Below are positions 9,276 to 16,635 of a DNA stretch of 64,000 nt, one piece after another. The stretch lies in the NCBI GenBank assembly GCA_031553915.1, contig JAVBKT010000017.1, positions 1-64,000 on the forward strand, read 5' to 3'. A program made the translations under genes and the position numbers. The notes under the pieces were generated by a model that saw only the letters and a list, made by a program, of their open reading frames with translations, did no database searches and had not been told where the DNA came from. How positions within the stretch are numbered: position 1 is the first letter of the stretch; every line of letters begins with the position of its first letter. Source of the stretch: HGM13862 sp031553915. Lineage in GTDB: Bacteria; Bacillota; Dehalobacteriia; UBA4068.

Positions 9276-9743
9276 TTAGACAAAGTCATCACGCAGTAAA
9301 AGCAAAAGCACTGCGTTTAAGAGATTGCCGCGCAGTAAATCCGCATCATCATCACTACCGATAATCTTTTCATCGATCATTGCTTTCATAATCATGCTTT
9401 CGCGCTTGCTGAGTATATCTTCCTCACATAGGCGGTCAATCAGCTTTTCGCCCATAGCGCGGCTCACTTTTCGCTGGCCGGCTGTTTCCAGCATGGCCGT
9501 CAAATTTGGCTCATTATCCATAGAAAGACGGATAATACGCACAAAACCGCCGCCGCCGCGTCTGCTTTCTACCACATAGCCTTGATTGGATGAAAAACGG
9601 GTAGAGAGGACATAATTAATTTGCGAAGGTACGCACATGAAGATCTCAGCCAGGTCGTTGCGTTTAAGCTCTATGATGCCCGTATTAGAAGCAGAAAGCA
9701 ATTTTTTGAGATAGTTTTCAATTTGATTTGCCAGAGTACTCAT
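9276..9743 (-). CDS. ctsR: CtsR heat-shock transcriptional repressor
   Basis: Class III heat-shock repressor, first gene of the clpC operon. The 155-residue protein has the winged-helix region including the conserved glycine-rich wing ESRRGGGGFVRI, which acts as the temperature sensor in Bacillus/Geobacillus CtsR, and the C-terminal four-helix domain. The ATG at 9743 was chosen because GAGGTTGAG lies just upstream and STLANQIENYLKKLL matches the family start; longer frames run into the promoter. In the standard operon McsA and McsB (arginine kinase) modulate CtsR, but mcsB is not between ctsR and clpC here. Confidence 0.95.
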   Translation of the reverse strand: MSTLANQIENYLKKLLSASNTGIIELKRNDLAEIFMCVPSQINYVLSTRFSSNQGYVVESRRGGGGFVRIIRLSMDNEPNLTAMLETAGQRKVSRAMGEKLIDRLCEEDILSKRESMIMKAMIDEKIIGSDDDADLLRGNLLNAVLLLLLRDDFV

Positions 9744-9794
9744 AAGCTCAACCTCTTTTATCAAATATTTCACAACAGAAGGGCTGGAAATTTT

Positions 9795-9843
9795 TTTGAC
9801 CTTCTCTGATCTTATTGTACAGTAAAGGTCAGGGAAAGTCAAG
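9795..9843 (-). promoter_or_regulatory. ctsR-clpC promoter with two CtsR heptad operators
   Basis: On the minus strand TTGACT (9842-9837) and TACAAT (9819-9814) are spaced by 17 bp. A CtsR-type tandem heptad GATCAGA-GAA-GGTCAAA covers 9811-9795 just downstream of the -10; the second heptad is perfect. A second tandem heptad GGTCAGG-GAA-AGTCAAG runs on the opposite strand at 9827-9843 and covers the -35. This supports autoregulation of the operon by CtsR. Confidence 0.8.
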
Positions 9844-9956
9844 ACACTCTATAAAATTTTTGTAATTATAATTGCAATATACTTTAAATAATATATAATG
9901 ATAATGTTTTATAGTATAAATAGTAAATTGTGGTTTGGGCAGGGAGGAGTAAAAAC

Positions 9957-10772
9957 ATGGCAAAAAATTGTGATAATAAGTGCGGCAGTTGTGCTATAGC
10001 GTCTTGCGCAGAGAGAAAAGATACCCCGGGCGGCAATAGCCAAATTAAGCATGTAATTGGCATTGTCAGCGGCAAAGGCGGGGTTGGCAAAAGCTCAGTA
10101 ACCTCTTTGCTGGCAGCAGCTATCAATAGACGCGGCTTTAAGACCGCAATTCTTGATGCGGATATTACCGGCCCTTCCATTCCTCAGGCTTTCGGCCTGA
10201 AAGGCAAGGCTAAAAGCAATGAGACAGGCATTATCCCTGAGCTGACCAGCGGTGGGATTAAGGTGATATCAATCAATTTGCTGCTGGAAAACACTTCTGA
10301 CGCGGTTATTTGGCGCGGTCCGATGATTGCTGGGACAGTGCGCCAGTTTTGGACCGACGTCAACTGGGGTGATGTTGATTATATGTTTGTCGATATGCCG
10401 CCGGGTACTGGTGATGTGCCATTAACTGTCTATCAGTCATTACCATTGGACGGGGTAATTTTGGTAACATCACCACAGCAATTGGTCACCATGATTGTGG
10501 AAAAGGCTGCCAATATGGCGGAAACGATGCTTATCCCTATATTAGCTTTAGTGGAGAATATGAGCTATGCGGAATGCCCTGATTGCGGTCACAAAATAGA
10601 TATTTTTGGTGAGAGCCATGCCAAGGAAATAGCTGATAAATATGCTATTTCCCATAGTGCGAGAATGCCGCTCTCTGCCGAGATTTCCGCTGCTTTTGAT
10701 CAGGGTAAAATAGAGGATATTCAGGTGGAATGGCTGGATAATATTATTGATAGTTTGTTGTCAGACCAATAA
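9957..10772 (+). CDS. mrp: Mrp/NBP35-type Fe-S carrier ATPase
   Basis: P-loop ATPase of the ApbC/Nbp35 group that carries Fe-S clusters to apoproteins. The 271-residue protein has a Cys-rich N-terminus (C-x3-C-x2-C-x5-C, near residues 5-17) like NBP35, the deviant Walker A GKGGVGKS, the switch region DMPPGTGD and a C-terminal CPDC pair. The ATG at 9957 follows GGGAGGAG by 7 bases. A cluster carrier fits a genome that builds a multi-cluster hydrogenase, although the gene is not part of that operon. Confidence 0.92.
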   Translation: MAKNCDNKCGSCAIASCAERKDTPGGNSQIKHVIGIVSGKGGVGKSSVTSLLAAAINRRGFKTAILDADITGPSIPQAFGLKGKAKSNETGIIPELTSGGIKVISINLLLENTSDAVIWRGPMIAGTVRQFWTDVNWGDVDYMFVDMPPGTGDVPLTVYQSLPLDGVILVTSPQQLVTMIVEKAANMAETMLIPILALVENMSYAECPDCGHKIDIFGESHAKEIADKYAISHSARMPLSAEISAAFDQGKIEDIQVEWLDNIIDSLLSDQ

Positions 10773-10810
10773 GGATTTATTTTCAATCAACTAAATTAAT
10801 AATTATGATA

Positions 10811-10850
10811 ATAGAACAACCCTGTTTTTAACAAAACAGGGTTGTTCTAT
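10811..10850 (+). terminator. Perfect hairpin terminator after mrp
   Basis: An 18-bp perfect inverted repeat ATAGAACAACCCTGTTTT / AAAACAGGGTTGTTCTAT around a TAAC loop lies 38 bp after the mrp stop. Long arms rather than a run of T provide the U-rich end. Confidence 0.7.
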
Positions 10851-11014
10851 TATCTGAAAATTGCGAATATTAACTAGAATTATGAATATATATTGACAAT
10901 TTATGAATATTTATGATAAGCTGCAATAAGTTGAAACAATATTTGTAAATAATGGCGGACCATATGTCTGCGTTGAAAATTTTAAAATAAAAAACATTAA
11001 CGGAGGGCTGTGTT

Positions 11015-11686
11015 ATGGCAGGAAAGGGAAGTAGCGAATGGGCAAATCCGGCGCCGGCAGGACTGGTTGCTTTGGCTGTTGCCTGTTTCACGTTTTGCGC
11101 CTTGAATTTGGGGCTGGTTGATGCAGGAGCAATCCCGTTACTTGGTATTTGGCTTTTGGGCGGTTTTATTGTCCAGTTGGTCGTGGCAATCATTGAGCTG
11201 CGTGAGAGCAACATCTTGGGCGGTAATGTCTTCACCTTTTTTTGCGCCTTTTTTATGTTTGTCACCGGCGCAAGTTTGCTGTTTAAGTTTTGGATGTCGC
11301 AAATCGGCATTGTCCTTGACACGCGTATCGATGGCTGGGCTTGGATTGTGCTGGCAGTGACTTTGGTCACCTGGATGCCTGCTTATGTCAAGAATTCCAG
11401 TGCGCCGATGGCTTTGGTGGTAATAGTCTTGTCTTTAGTCTCTGTGCCTCTCACCACAATTAAAGATTTGGGGCTGCTTACTAACCCCGAAACTTACGCT
11501 ACTATCAGTACTATCATTGCCATCGGTTTTCTGGTTGCTGGTTGTTTGGCTATGTATGTGGCAACCGGCACCATCTTGAACAGCACGATGGGCAAGGAAA
11601 TTGTGCCAATGCCCGGACCGCTTTTTGCTAAGAAAAAGCAAGCAGTTCTTGACACCGGCGCAACAGCAATTGAAGAAACAGAATAA
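11015..11686 (+). CDS. GPR1/FUN34/YaaH-family acetate/succinate-type transporter
   Basis: Six-helix membrane protein of about 223 residues with the family signature NPAPAGL near residue 11. Characterised relatives (SatP/YaaH, Ady2) move acetate or succinate with protons. It is somewhat longer than SatP, with a charged C-terminal tail. The ATG at 11015 has GGAGGG upstream. A TTGACA element lies at about 10898, but no convincing -10 partner was seen. In a fermenting anaerobe it could serve acetate export or uptake; direction is not shown by sequence. Confidence 0.85.
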   Translation: MAGKGSSEWANPAPAGLVALAVACFTFCALNLGLVDAGAIPLLGIWLLGGFIVQLVVAIIELRESNILGGNVFTFFCAFFMFVTGASLLFKFWMSQIGIVLDTRIDGWAWIVLAVTLVTWMPAYVKNSSAPMALVVIVLSLVSVPLTTIKDLGLLTNPETYATISTIIAIGFLVAGCLAMYVATGTILNSTMGKEIVPMPGPLFAKKKQAVLDTGATAIEETE

Positions 11687-11726
11687 TTATACATATCGGA
11701 CTTGATAATTTTTAATAAATATGTAT

Positions 11727-11762
11727 AAACAACGGACTACCATGTGGTAGTCCGTTGTTTGT
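11727..11762. terminator. Bidirectional terminator between convergent genes
   Basis: An inverted repeat with arms AAACAACGGACTACCA and TGGTAGTCCGTTGTTT separates the transporter (plus) from uridine kinase (minus). Either strand gives a T-rich end, so it can serve both genes. Confidence 0.8.
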
Positions 11763-11781
11763 CATCTAAGCCTAATAGCAT

Positions 11782-12438
11782 TTATAGTGGTGGTTTGAGG
11801 TCTGTATCTGCTTTATGCCTGGTGCGCCTGATATGGGCGGCAATTGTTTCGATTAGCATATCCTTTGGCACAGGATTGCGGCCTCCTTCTGGGATAATGA
11901 TATCAGCATATTGCTTTGACGGCTCGACAAACTGTTTATGCATCGGCTTGACTGTTGTCAGGTATTGATTGATCACAGAATCAAGGCTGCGTTCTCTTTG
12001 ATCGACATCCCGCAAAATGCGACGCAGGATACGCGTATCCGCATCGGTTTCGACAAATATTTTTATATCCAGCAGATTACGCAGCTTAGAGTGGGCAAAA
12101 ATAAGAATGCCTTCGATGATAATTACTGGCTTTGCTTTGATTTTGGTTATGTGTTTACTGCGCGTGTGCAGGCTATAATCATAAATTGGGCAGCTGATAG
12201 TTTGTCCTGATTGCAGCTTCTTTAGGTCATCAATCAGCAGTTCCGTTTCAAAGGCGTCAGGATGATCAAAATTCAACCGGTCTCTTTGCGCCATAGTAAG
12301 ATTATCATGCGCCCGGTAGTAATTATCATGATAGATGACGCTAATATCATTGGGGAAAAAATCTACTAATTGGTTGACAAGCGTTGTTTTCCCGCTTCCG
12401 GTACCCCCGGCGATACCAATGGTCAGTGGCCGCATCAT
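11782..12438 (-). CDS. udk: Uridine kinase
   Basis: Phosphorylates uridine and cytidine to the monophosphates in pyrimidine salvage. Walker A GIAGGTGSGKTT is at the N-terminus, followed by YHDNYYRAHD and NFDHPDAFET, typical of Udk. The length of 218 residues matches the family. The ATG at 12438 is preceded by AAGGAGGTG at the right spacing; an upstream in-frame extension reads through A/T-rich non-coding sequence and was rejected. The divergent neighbour is a nucleoside-type BMP lipoprotein, a functional match. Confidence 0.94.
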   Translation of the reverse strand: MMRPLTIGIAGGTGSGKTTLVNQLVDFFPNDISVIYHDNYYRAHDNLTMAQRDRLNFDHPDAFETELLIDDLKKLQSGQTISCPIYDYSLHTRSKHITKIKAKPVIIIEGILIFAHSKLRNLLDIKIFVETDADTRILRRILRDVDQRERSLDSVINQYLTTVKPMHKQFVEPSKQYADIIIPEGGRNPVPKDMLIETIAAHIRRTRHKADTDLKPPL

Positions 12439-12766
12439 AACCCACCTCCTTGCTGAAATTATAACATAAAATAGTAATATCTTCCAAATATAGCATTTAA
12501 CCCTTTGATTTGCTATTCCAGCGGGAGTTTTCAACAATGCCAAATCAGTTACAAATATGAAATTTAGCAAAAGTTTTTATAAATAGCAGTGATTTTACCA
12601 TGTTATTATGTTATAATGGCTGCTAAGAACAAAATCCAAATTAGATTCTAGCCTCTATTTTAGCCAATCGTTTTTTCGTAATAGTTTTATTTTTCCAGAA
12701 GAATTAATGACAACATGCGTATCGAAATTCAAGCAAACAACTCTCAAAAATAATCGGGGTGTGAAA
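12439..12766. other. Divergent intergenic region, udk / BMP lipoprotein
   Basis: This 328-bp A/T-rich region holds TATAAT at 12463-12458 (minus, for udk) and TATAAT at 12612-12617 (plus), each without a good -35. The plus-strand leader from there to the lipoprotein start would be about 150 nt. No purine riboswitch, hairpin terminator or small gene could be recognised in it. Confidence 0.5.
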
Positions 12767-13891
12767 ATGAAAAAATTTATATTAGTCTTTATGTGCCTGG
12801 CAGTTATTGTTTGTGTTGCCGCGTGTAGCGCCGAAGACCCTAATATAGCTGCTGATCTTGCCACAGACCAGCCACTGCAAGCTACTAATAATAGCCAAAC
12901 CTATGAATTAGCCTTGGTGACAGACTCGGGGACTATTGACGATCATGCTTTTAATGAAGGCGCTTGGCTGGGACTAAAAAAATATGCGGATGAAAACCAG
13001 ATTACCTGCACCTATTACCAACCGGTTGAGGTTTCTGATGACTCCTATGTGCAGACAATTACCACTGCGATTGAGAATGGCGCTAAGCTGGTGGTTTGTC
13101 CGGGCTCATATTTTGAAGTTGCTGTTTATACGGTGCAATATCAGTTTCCTGATGTCAAATTTGTGATTATTGATGGCGAGCCGCGGGCCAAGGATTTTAA
13201 TACCAGCGCTGTGGAGGCCAATGTTCAGTCCATCTATTTTGCTGAACAGGAAGCAGGTTTTCTTGCCGGCTATGCCGCAGTCAAAAATGGCTTTACCAAG
13301 CTTGGCTTTATGGGGGGCTGGGCGATTCCTTCGGTAGTACGTTTTGGCTATGGCTATATTGCCGGCGCTGACTATGCTGCTAAAGAGGACAAAGTTACCG
13401 GTGTGGAGATTAAATATCAATATACTAATACCTATTTGCCGTCAGAGCTGATCCAAACTACGGCTTCTTCCTGGTATAATGCAGGTACGGAGATTATCTT
13501 TGGTTGCGGCGGCGCCCTTGGCCAAAGCGTTATGGCCGCGGCAGAACCAATCGGCGCTTATGTAATTGGCGTTGATATTGATCAAAGTCTGCTTTCCAGC
13601 ACTGTGGTAGTATCAGCTGTCAAAAATATTCAGCAGGCAGTATACAGCAGTGTTGAGGATTTTTATAATGCCGAGTTTAAGGGTGGCGAGATAACCCGCT
13701 TAAATGTTGCTAATAACGGTGTGGGACTCTCGATGGAAAATTGCAAGCTGGAATTTTTTACCCAAGAAGATTATGATGCTATTTATGCCAAGCTGGCAGC
13801 CGGTGAAATCACTGTTCCCAATGATCAAAGCGGTTATAATGCTGCCAATGAATTGAACACTGATAATGTGACAGTAACGGTGATCGAATAA
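12767..13891 (+). CDS. BMP/PnrA-family substrate-binding lipoprotein
   Basis: Extracytoplasmic binding protein anchored by lipid. The signal peptide runs to a lipobox VAAC at about residue 22. The mature part has the Med/BMP fold signature (ELALVTDSGTIDDHAFNEGAW, then a VVCPGSYF strand and FVIIDGEP). Characterised relatives bind purine nucleosides and feed an ABC importer, but no permease or ATPase genes follow, so it is an orphan receptor here. The divergent uridine kinase suggests a nucleoside ligand. Start: ATG at 12767, with GGGGTG as a modest ribosome site. Confidence 0.9.
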   Translation: MKKFILVFMCLAVIVCVAACSAEDPNIAADLATDQPLQATNNSQTYELALVTDSGTIDDHAFNEGAWLGLKKYADENQITCTYYQPVEVSDDSYVQTITTAIENGAKLVVCPGSYFEVAVYTVQYQFPDVKFVIIDGEPRAKDFNTSAVEANVQSIYFAEQEAGFLAGYAAVKNGFTKLGFMGGWAIPSVVRFGYGYIAGADYAAKEDKVTGVEIKYQYTNTYLPSELIQTTASSWYNAGTEIIFGCGGALGQSVMAAAEPIGAYVIGVDIDQSLLSSTVVVSAVKNIQQAVYSSVEDFYNAEFKGGEITRLNVANNGVGLSMENCKLEFFTQEDYDAIYAKLAAGEITVPNDQSGYNAANELNTDNVTVTVIE

Positions 13892-13944
13892 CTTGTGTTA
13901 AAACTACAGTTAGGGTTAACCGTTATCAGATAGGGTGAATAAAT

Positions 13945-13982
13945 AAAAGCAAGCGAGGGAGTACTCCCTCGCTTGCTTTTTA
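13945..13982 (+). terminator. Terminator after BMP lipoprotein
   Basis: A perfect palindrome of 16-bp arms (AAAAGCAAGCGAGGGA / TCCCTCGCTTGCTTTT) with a tiny GTAC loop and a T-rich end. Confidence 0.85.
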
Positions 13983-14044
13983 TCTTTAGCTAAATATAAC
14001 TGTCACACTAAAGCAAATAAGCGTTTGCCATATGCAAATTCTGT

Positions 14045-14092
14045 TTGAATATTTGTTTAAGCGATGCTATAATTGGGTTAGATTAAACTAAC
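14045..14092 (+). promoter_or_regulatory. Promoter of the methyltransferase-reductase pair
   Basis: TTGAAT (14045-14050) and TATAAT (14068-14073) are spaced by 17 bp. An inverted repeat GTTAG-N6-CTAAC (14077-14092) lies at the expected transcription start and could be an operator. Confidence 0.65.
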
Positions 14093-14116
14093 TTAATTAT
14101 TAGTGAGGTGATACTA

Positions 14117-14935
14117 TTGCAAACGAAACCTGCTTTGAATATGCAGTCCGTGCAGGCCACCATGTTGCTGCCCTTGTGGGGGCGGGCGGAATACAGCTTG
14201 CAGAACCCTGAGGTACTAAAGGACGATGAGGCTATCAATGATTGCGATTATGATTTTTCTGCGTTGGCAAAGTCCTTTGGCGAATATGCCGGTATCTGCT
14301 ATATTGTCCGCGCCCGAAAGATTGATGATACTGTTCAGGCCTTCATCTCCAGGCATCCAAACGCCACCATCGTTAATATCGGCGCTGGTTTGGATACCAC
14401 CTTTTCCCGCGTGGATAACGGAAAAATCAAATGGTACAACCTCGACCTGCCTGATGCCATCGCTTTCCGTCAGACGCTGATTCCGGATTCCGAGCGCAAT
14501 ATATGTATAGCCAAATCATTTTTTGACATGACTTGGTTTGACGATATTGATTTCAACAAAGATGATGGCATCTTTTTTGTTGCCGGGGGCGTGTTCCATT
14601 ATTTTCGTGAGGATGAGCTGAAAGCTGTTGTTGCCGCAATGGCAACTCGCTTTCCCGCTGGAGAATTATATTTTGATACCGAATCCAAGCGGGCTCTTTC
14701 GGTTTCCAACCGTATGGTCAAAAGGACAGGAAACAAAAACGCCATGATGTATTTTTATGTAAACGATGTAAACCTTCTGCAACAGTGGTCGCCGCAGATA
14801 GCAGAAGCTAGCTGCGAGCCATATTTCAAGGGCAGCGAAAAGAAGAAGAGCTGGTCATTTGGCTCTCGGATGAGCATGACACTAGGAAATCTCTTTGGCA
14901 TGGTGAAGTTTATCCAGATAAAATTTGCCTGCTAA
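14117..14935 (+). CDS. Class I SAM-dependent methyltransferase (LCM/TcmP type)
   Basis: About 272 residues. The SAM-binding strand-loop IVNIGAGLDTTFSR and the acidic WYNLDLPDAI after strand 2 are typical of the leucine-carboxyl-methyltransferase/TcmP group, which O-methylates carboxylates or polyketide hydroxyls. The GVFHYFREDEL segment is also conserved in that group. The substrate is unknown. The TTG at 14117 is preferred because GAGGTG sits 6 bases upstream. The next gene, a ketopantoate-reductase-like protein, starts 23 bp downstream, so the two probably act together or at least are co-expressed. Confidence 0.82.
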   Translation: MQTKPALNMQSVQATMLLPLWGRAEYSLQNPEVLKDDEAINDCDYDFSALAKSFGEYAGICYIVRARKIDDTVQAFISRHPNATIVNIGAGLDTTFSRVDNGKIKWYNLDLPDAIAFRQTLIPDSERNICIAKSFFDMTWFDDIDFNKDDGIFFVAGGVFHYFREDELKAVVAAMATRFPAGELYFDTESKRALSVSNRMVKRTGNKNAMMYFYVNDVNLLQQWSPQIAEASCEPYFKGSEKKKSWSFGSRMSMTLGNLFGMVKFIQIKFAC

Positions 14936-14957
14936 TTGATTAGTCAGGGAGGGTGCA

Positions 14958-15884
14958 ATGCGCATTTTAGTTTATGGAGCGGGTGTCCTGGGCTGCTATC
15001 TGGCGCATGTTTTGCATCGCGGCAATAATGATGTCACCTTGCTGGCGAGCGGTAGCTGGAAAGCTGTTCTCGACAGCCAGGGGCTGATCATCCTGCACTA
15101 TGCCCAAATGAAGACCACCTATGATCAGATCAGAACCATTGACACCCTGGCGGTGGATGATATCTATGACATCATCTTTGTTGTCATGCAATGCACGCAT
15201 TTGCAGCCGGTTTTGCCCGTGTTGAGAGAAAACAGCAGCAAGCTCATTGTTTTTGTCGGCAACAATATCCATCCTCAGGCGATCACCGAAACGGTTTCAC
15301 CTGATGGCAGCAAGCAAATCCTTTTTGGCTTCCAGACTTCCGGCGGTAGGAGGGAAGACGGCAAACTTGTCTGCATTCGCCTGGGCGGACAGATGAGCGT
15401 CGGCGGGCTGAAAGCAGAGGATTGCGTAGCCTTCCCGATAATTCGGCAGGCTTTTGTGGGCTGCAAATATAAGCTGAGCTTTTACGGGAATATGGACGCT
15501 TGGCTAAGCAGTCATCTGGCGGATATTCTGCCGATCGCCTACGCTGTTTATGCCTGTGAAGGCCATCTTACCCGGATAAAAAGAGGCATGTTAGCTGAGG
15601 TAATATCCGCCATCAGCGAGGGATATGCGGCGCTGGAGGCACTTGATATCCCTATTCTGCCGGAGGGTTCGGTGAAATTGATCCGCAATAGGCGGCTCTT
15701 GTGCTCTTTAGCGCTGTGGATTGTATGCAAAACCCCTATCGGGCGGCTGGCTGCAAGCGATCATGCTATGGCCGCTATGGCGGAGATGGCAGCGCTGCAT
15801 CAGGCGTTCACTGAACTGAAGGATCGCGCCGGTATTAAGACGCCCTGTTGGGATAATTTGGCCATCTATATGCCAAAGGTGTGA
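14958..15884 (+). CDS. Ketopantoate reductase-like (ApbA/PanE family) protein
   Basis: NAD(P)-dependent reductase-like protein of 308 residues. The N-terminal Rossmann motif is VYGAGVLGCYLA, and the two-domain layout matches PanE. It is divergent from true PanE, and there are no pantothenate genes nearby, so the substrate may differ. AGGGAGG precedes the ATG at 14958. It forms a two-gene unit with the upstream methyltransferase and ends at a long palindromic terminator. Confidence 0.8.
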   Translation: MRILVYGAGVLGCYLAHVLHRGNNDVTLLASGSWKAVLDSQGLIILHYAQMKTTYDQIRTIDTLAVDDIYDIIFVVMQCTHLQPVLPVLRENSSKLIVFVGNNIHPQAITETVSPDGSKQILFGFQTSGGRREDGKLVCIRLGGQMSVGGLKAEDCVAFPIIRQAFVGCKYKLSFYGNMDAWLSSHLADILPIAYAVYACEGHLTRIKRGMLAEVISAISEGYAALEALDIPILPEGSVKLIRNRRLLCSLALWIVCKTPIGRLAASDHAMAAMAEMAALHQAFTELKDRAGIKTPCWDNLAIYMPKV

Positions 15885-15910
15885 CAGAGTTGCAAGAGGA
15901 AATGCGTATG

Positions 15911-15960
15911 AGTAGTAATAAATAAAACCCCGCATAAGCGGGATTTTATTTATTACTACT
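15911..15960. terminator. Long bidirectional terminator with arms of about 23 bp
   Basis: The arms AGTAGTAATAAATAAAA-CCCGC and GCGGG-TTTTATTTATTACTACT form a hairpin between the reductase (plus) and the amidase (minus). Its right edge overlaps the amidase stop codon (15956-15958). Confidence 0.8.
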
Positions 15961-16501
15961 CAGGAAACTCAAAGGGTATGCCAAAGTATTGTGTAATTGA
16001 TAAGACCAGGTTTTGCGCGATCTGCTCGATATTTTCCATAATCCATTGCGCATCCTCAACATTGTCGTGATAGGCTAACTCTATTAATACAGCAGGGGCG
16101 CGGGTATTGTTTAGCTCATACAGCTGGGTAGATGGCACTATGCCTACCAGTTCCGGGTGGGGATAGATGATTTCCAGATTTGTGGCAAAGATCTCAGCAG
16201 CCTGGCGGCCGCGGGGACTATTCGGGTGATAATAGACATCAGACCCCTGCACCTGGCCGGAAACTGCCGGGGGAGAGGCATTGGTGTGAATAGCGACATG
16301 CAGGTCAGGATTATACTCATTGGAGAGCATAACTGAACCGCCTACCCTGAGCGCCGGGTCATTGCGGGCAAAATCAATGCCTGCTGCGCGCAGATAGGGC
16401 TCCATGGCATCAGCAATAAGATTTGTGTAATACTCTTCATTACCGCCGGTTACATATTCATTATATTCTTGAGTTGACGGGCTTAAAAAAACTTTTGGCA
16501 T
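15956..16501 (-). CDS. N-acetylmuramoyl-L-alanine amidase-like protein (Amidase_3)
   Basis: A 181-residue peptidoglycan amidase-type domain without a signal peptide or binding repeats. The zinc-site HTNAS and the catalytic ELAYHDN segment are present, and NEEYYTNLIADAM supplies the second acidic ligand. The usual first histidine (in the DPGHGG loop) is replaced by SPSTQEYN, so either the site is altered or this belongs to a subfamily with different metal ligands. The ATG at 16501 follows AAAGGAG. Cytoplasmic lysis enzyme, sporulation hydrolase and inactive homologue are all possible. Confidence 0.78.
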   Translation of the reverse strand: MPKVFLSPSTQEYNEYVTGGNEEYYTNLIADAMEPYLRAAGIDFARNDPALRVGGSVMLSNEYNPDLHVAIHTNASPPAVSGQVQGSDVYYHPNSPRGRQAAEIFATNLEIIYPHPELVGIVPSTQLYELNNTRAPAVLIELAYHDNVEDAQWIMENIEQIAQNLVLSITQYFGIPFEFPE

Positions 16502-16635
16502 AGTAGGGACTCCTTTGTTTTTTTTACATAATATGCGCCTCACGCGTAAAGTATCAATATAAGGCACAGGGAAAAGCATCAAAAATGGCGAATATTATCC
16601 AAGTTAGTTAACTATTGATGAGGGATACGAAGATA

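Noticed and set aside
12618..12766. Purine riboswitch in the BMP lipoprotein leader
   Set aside because: The conserved loops and P1 of the purine aptamer could not be found.
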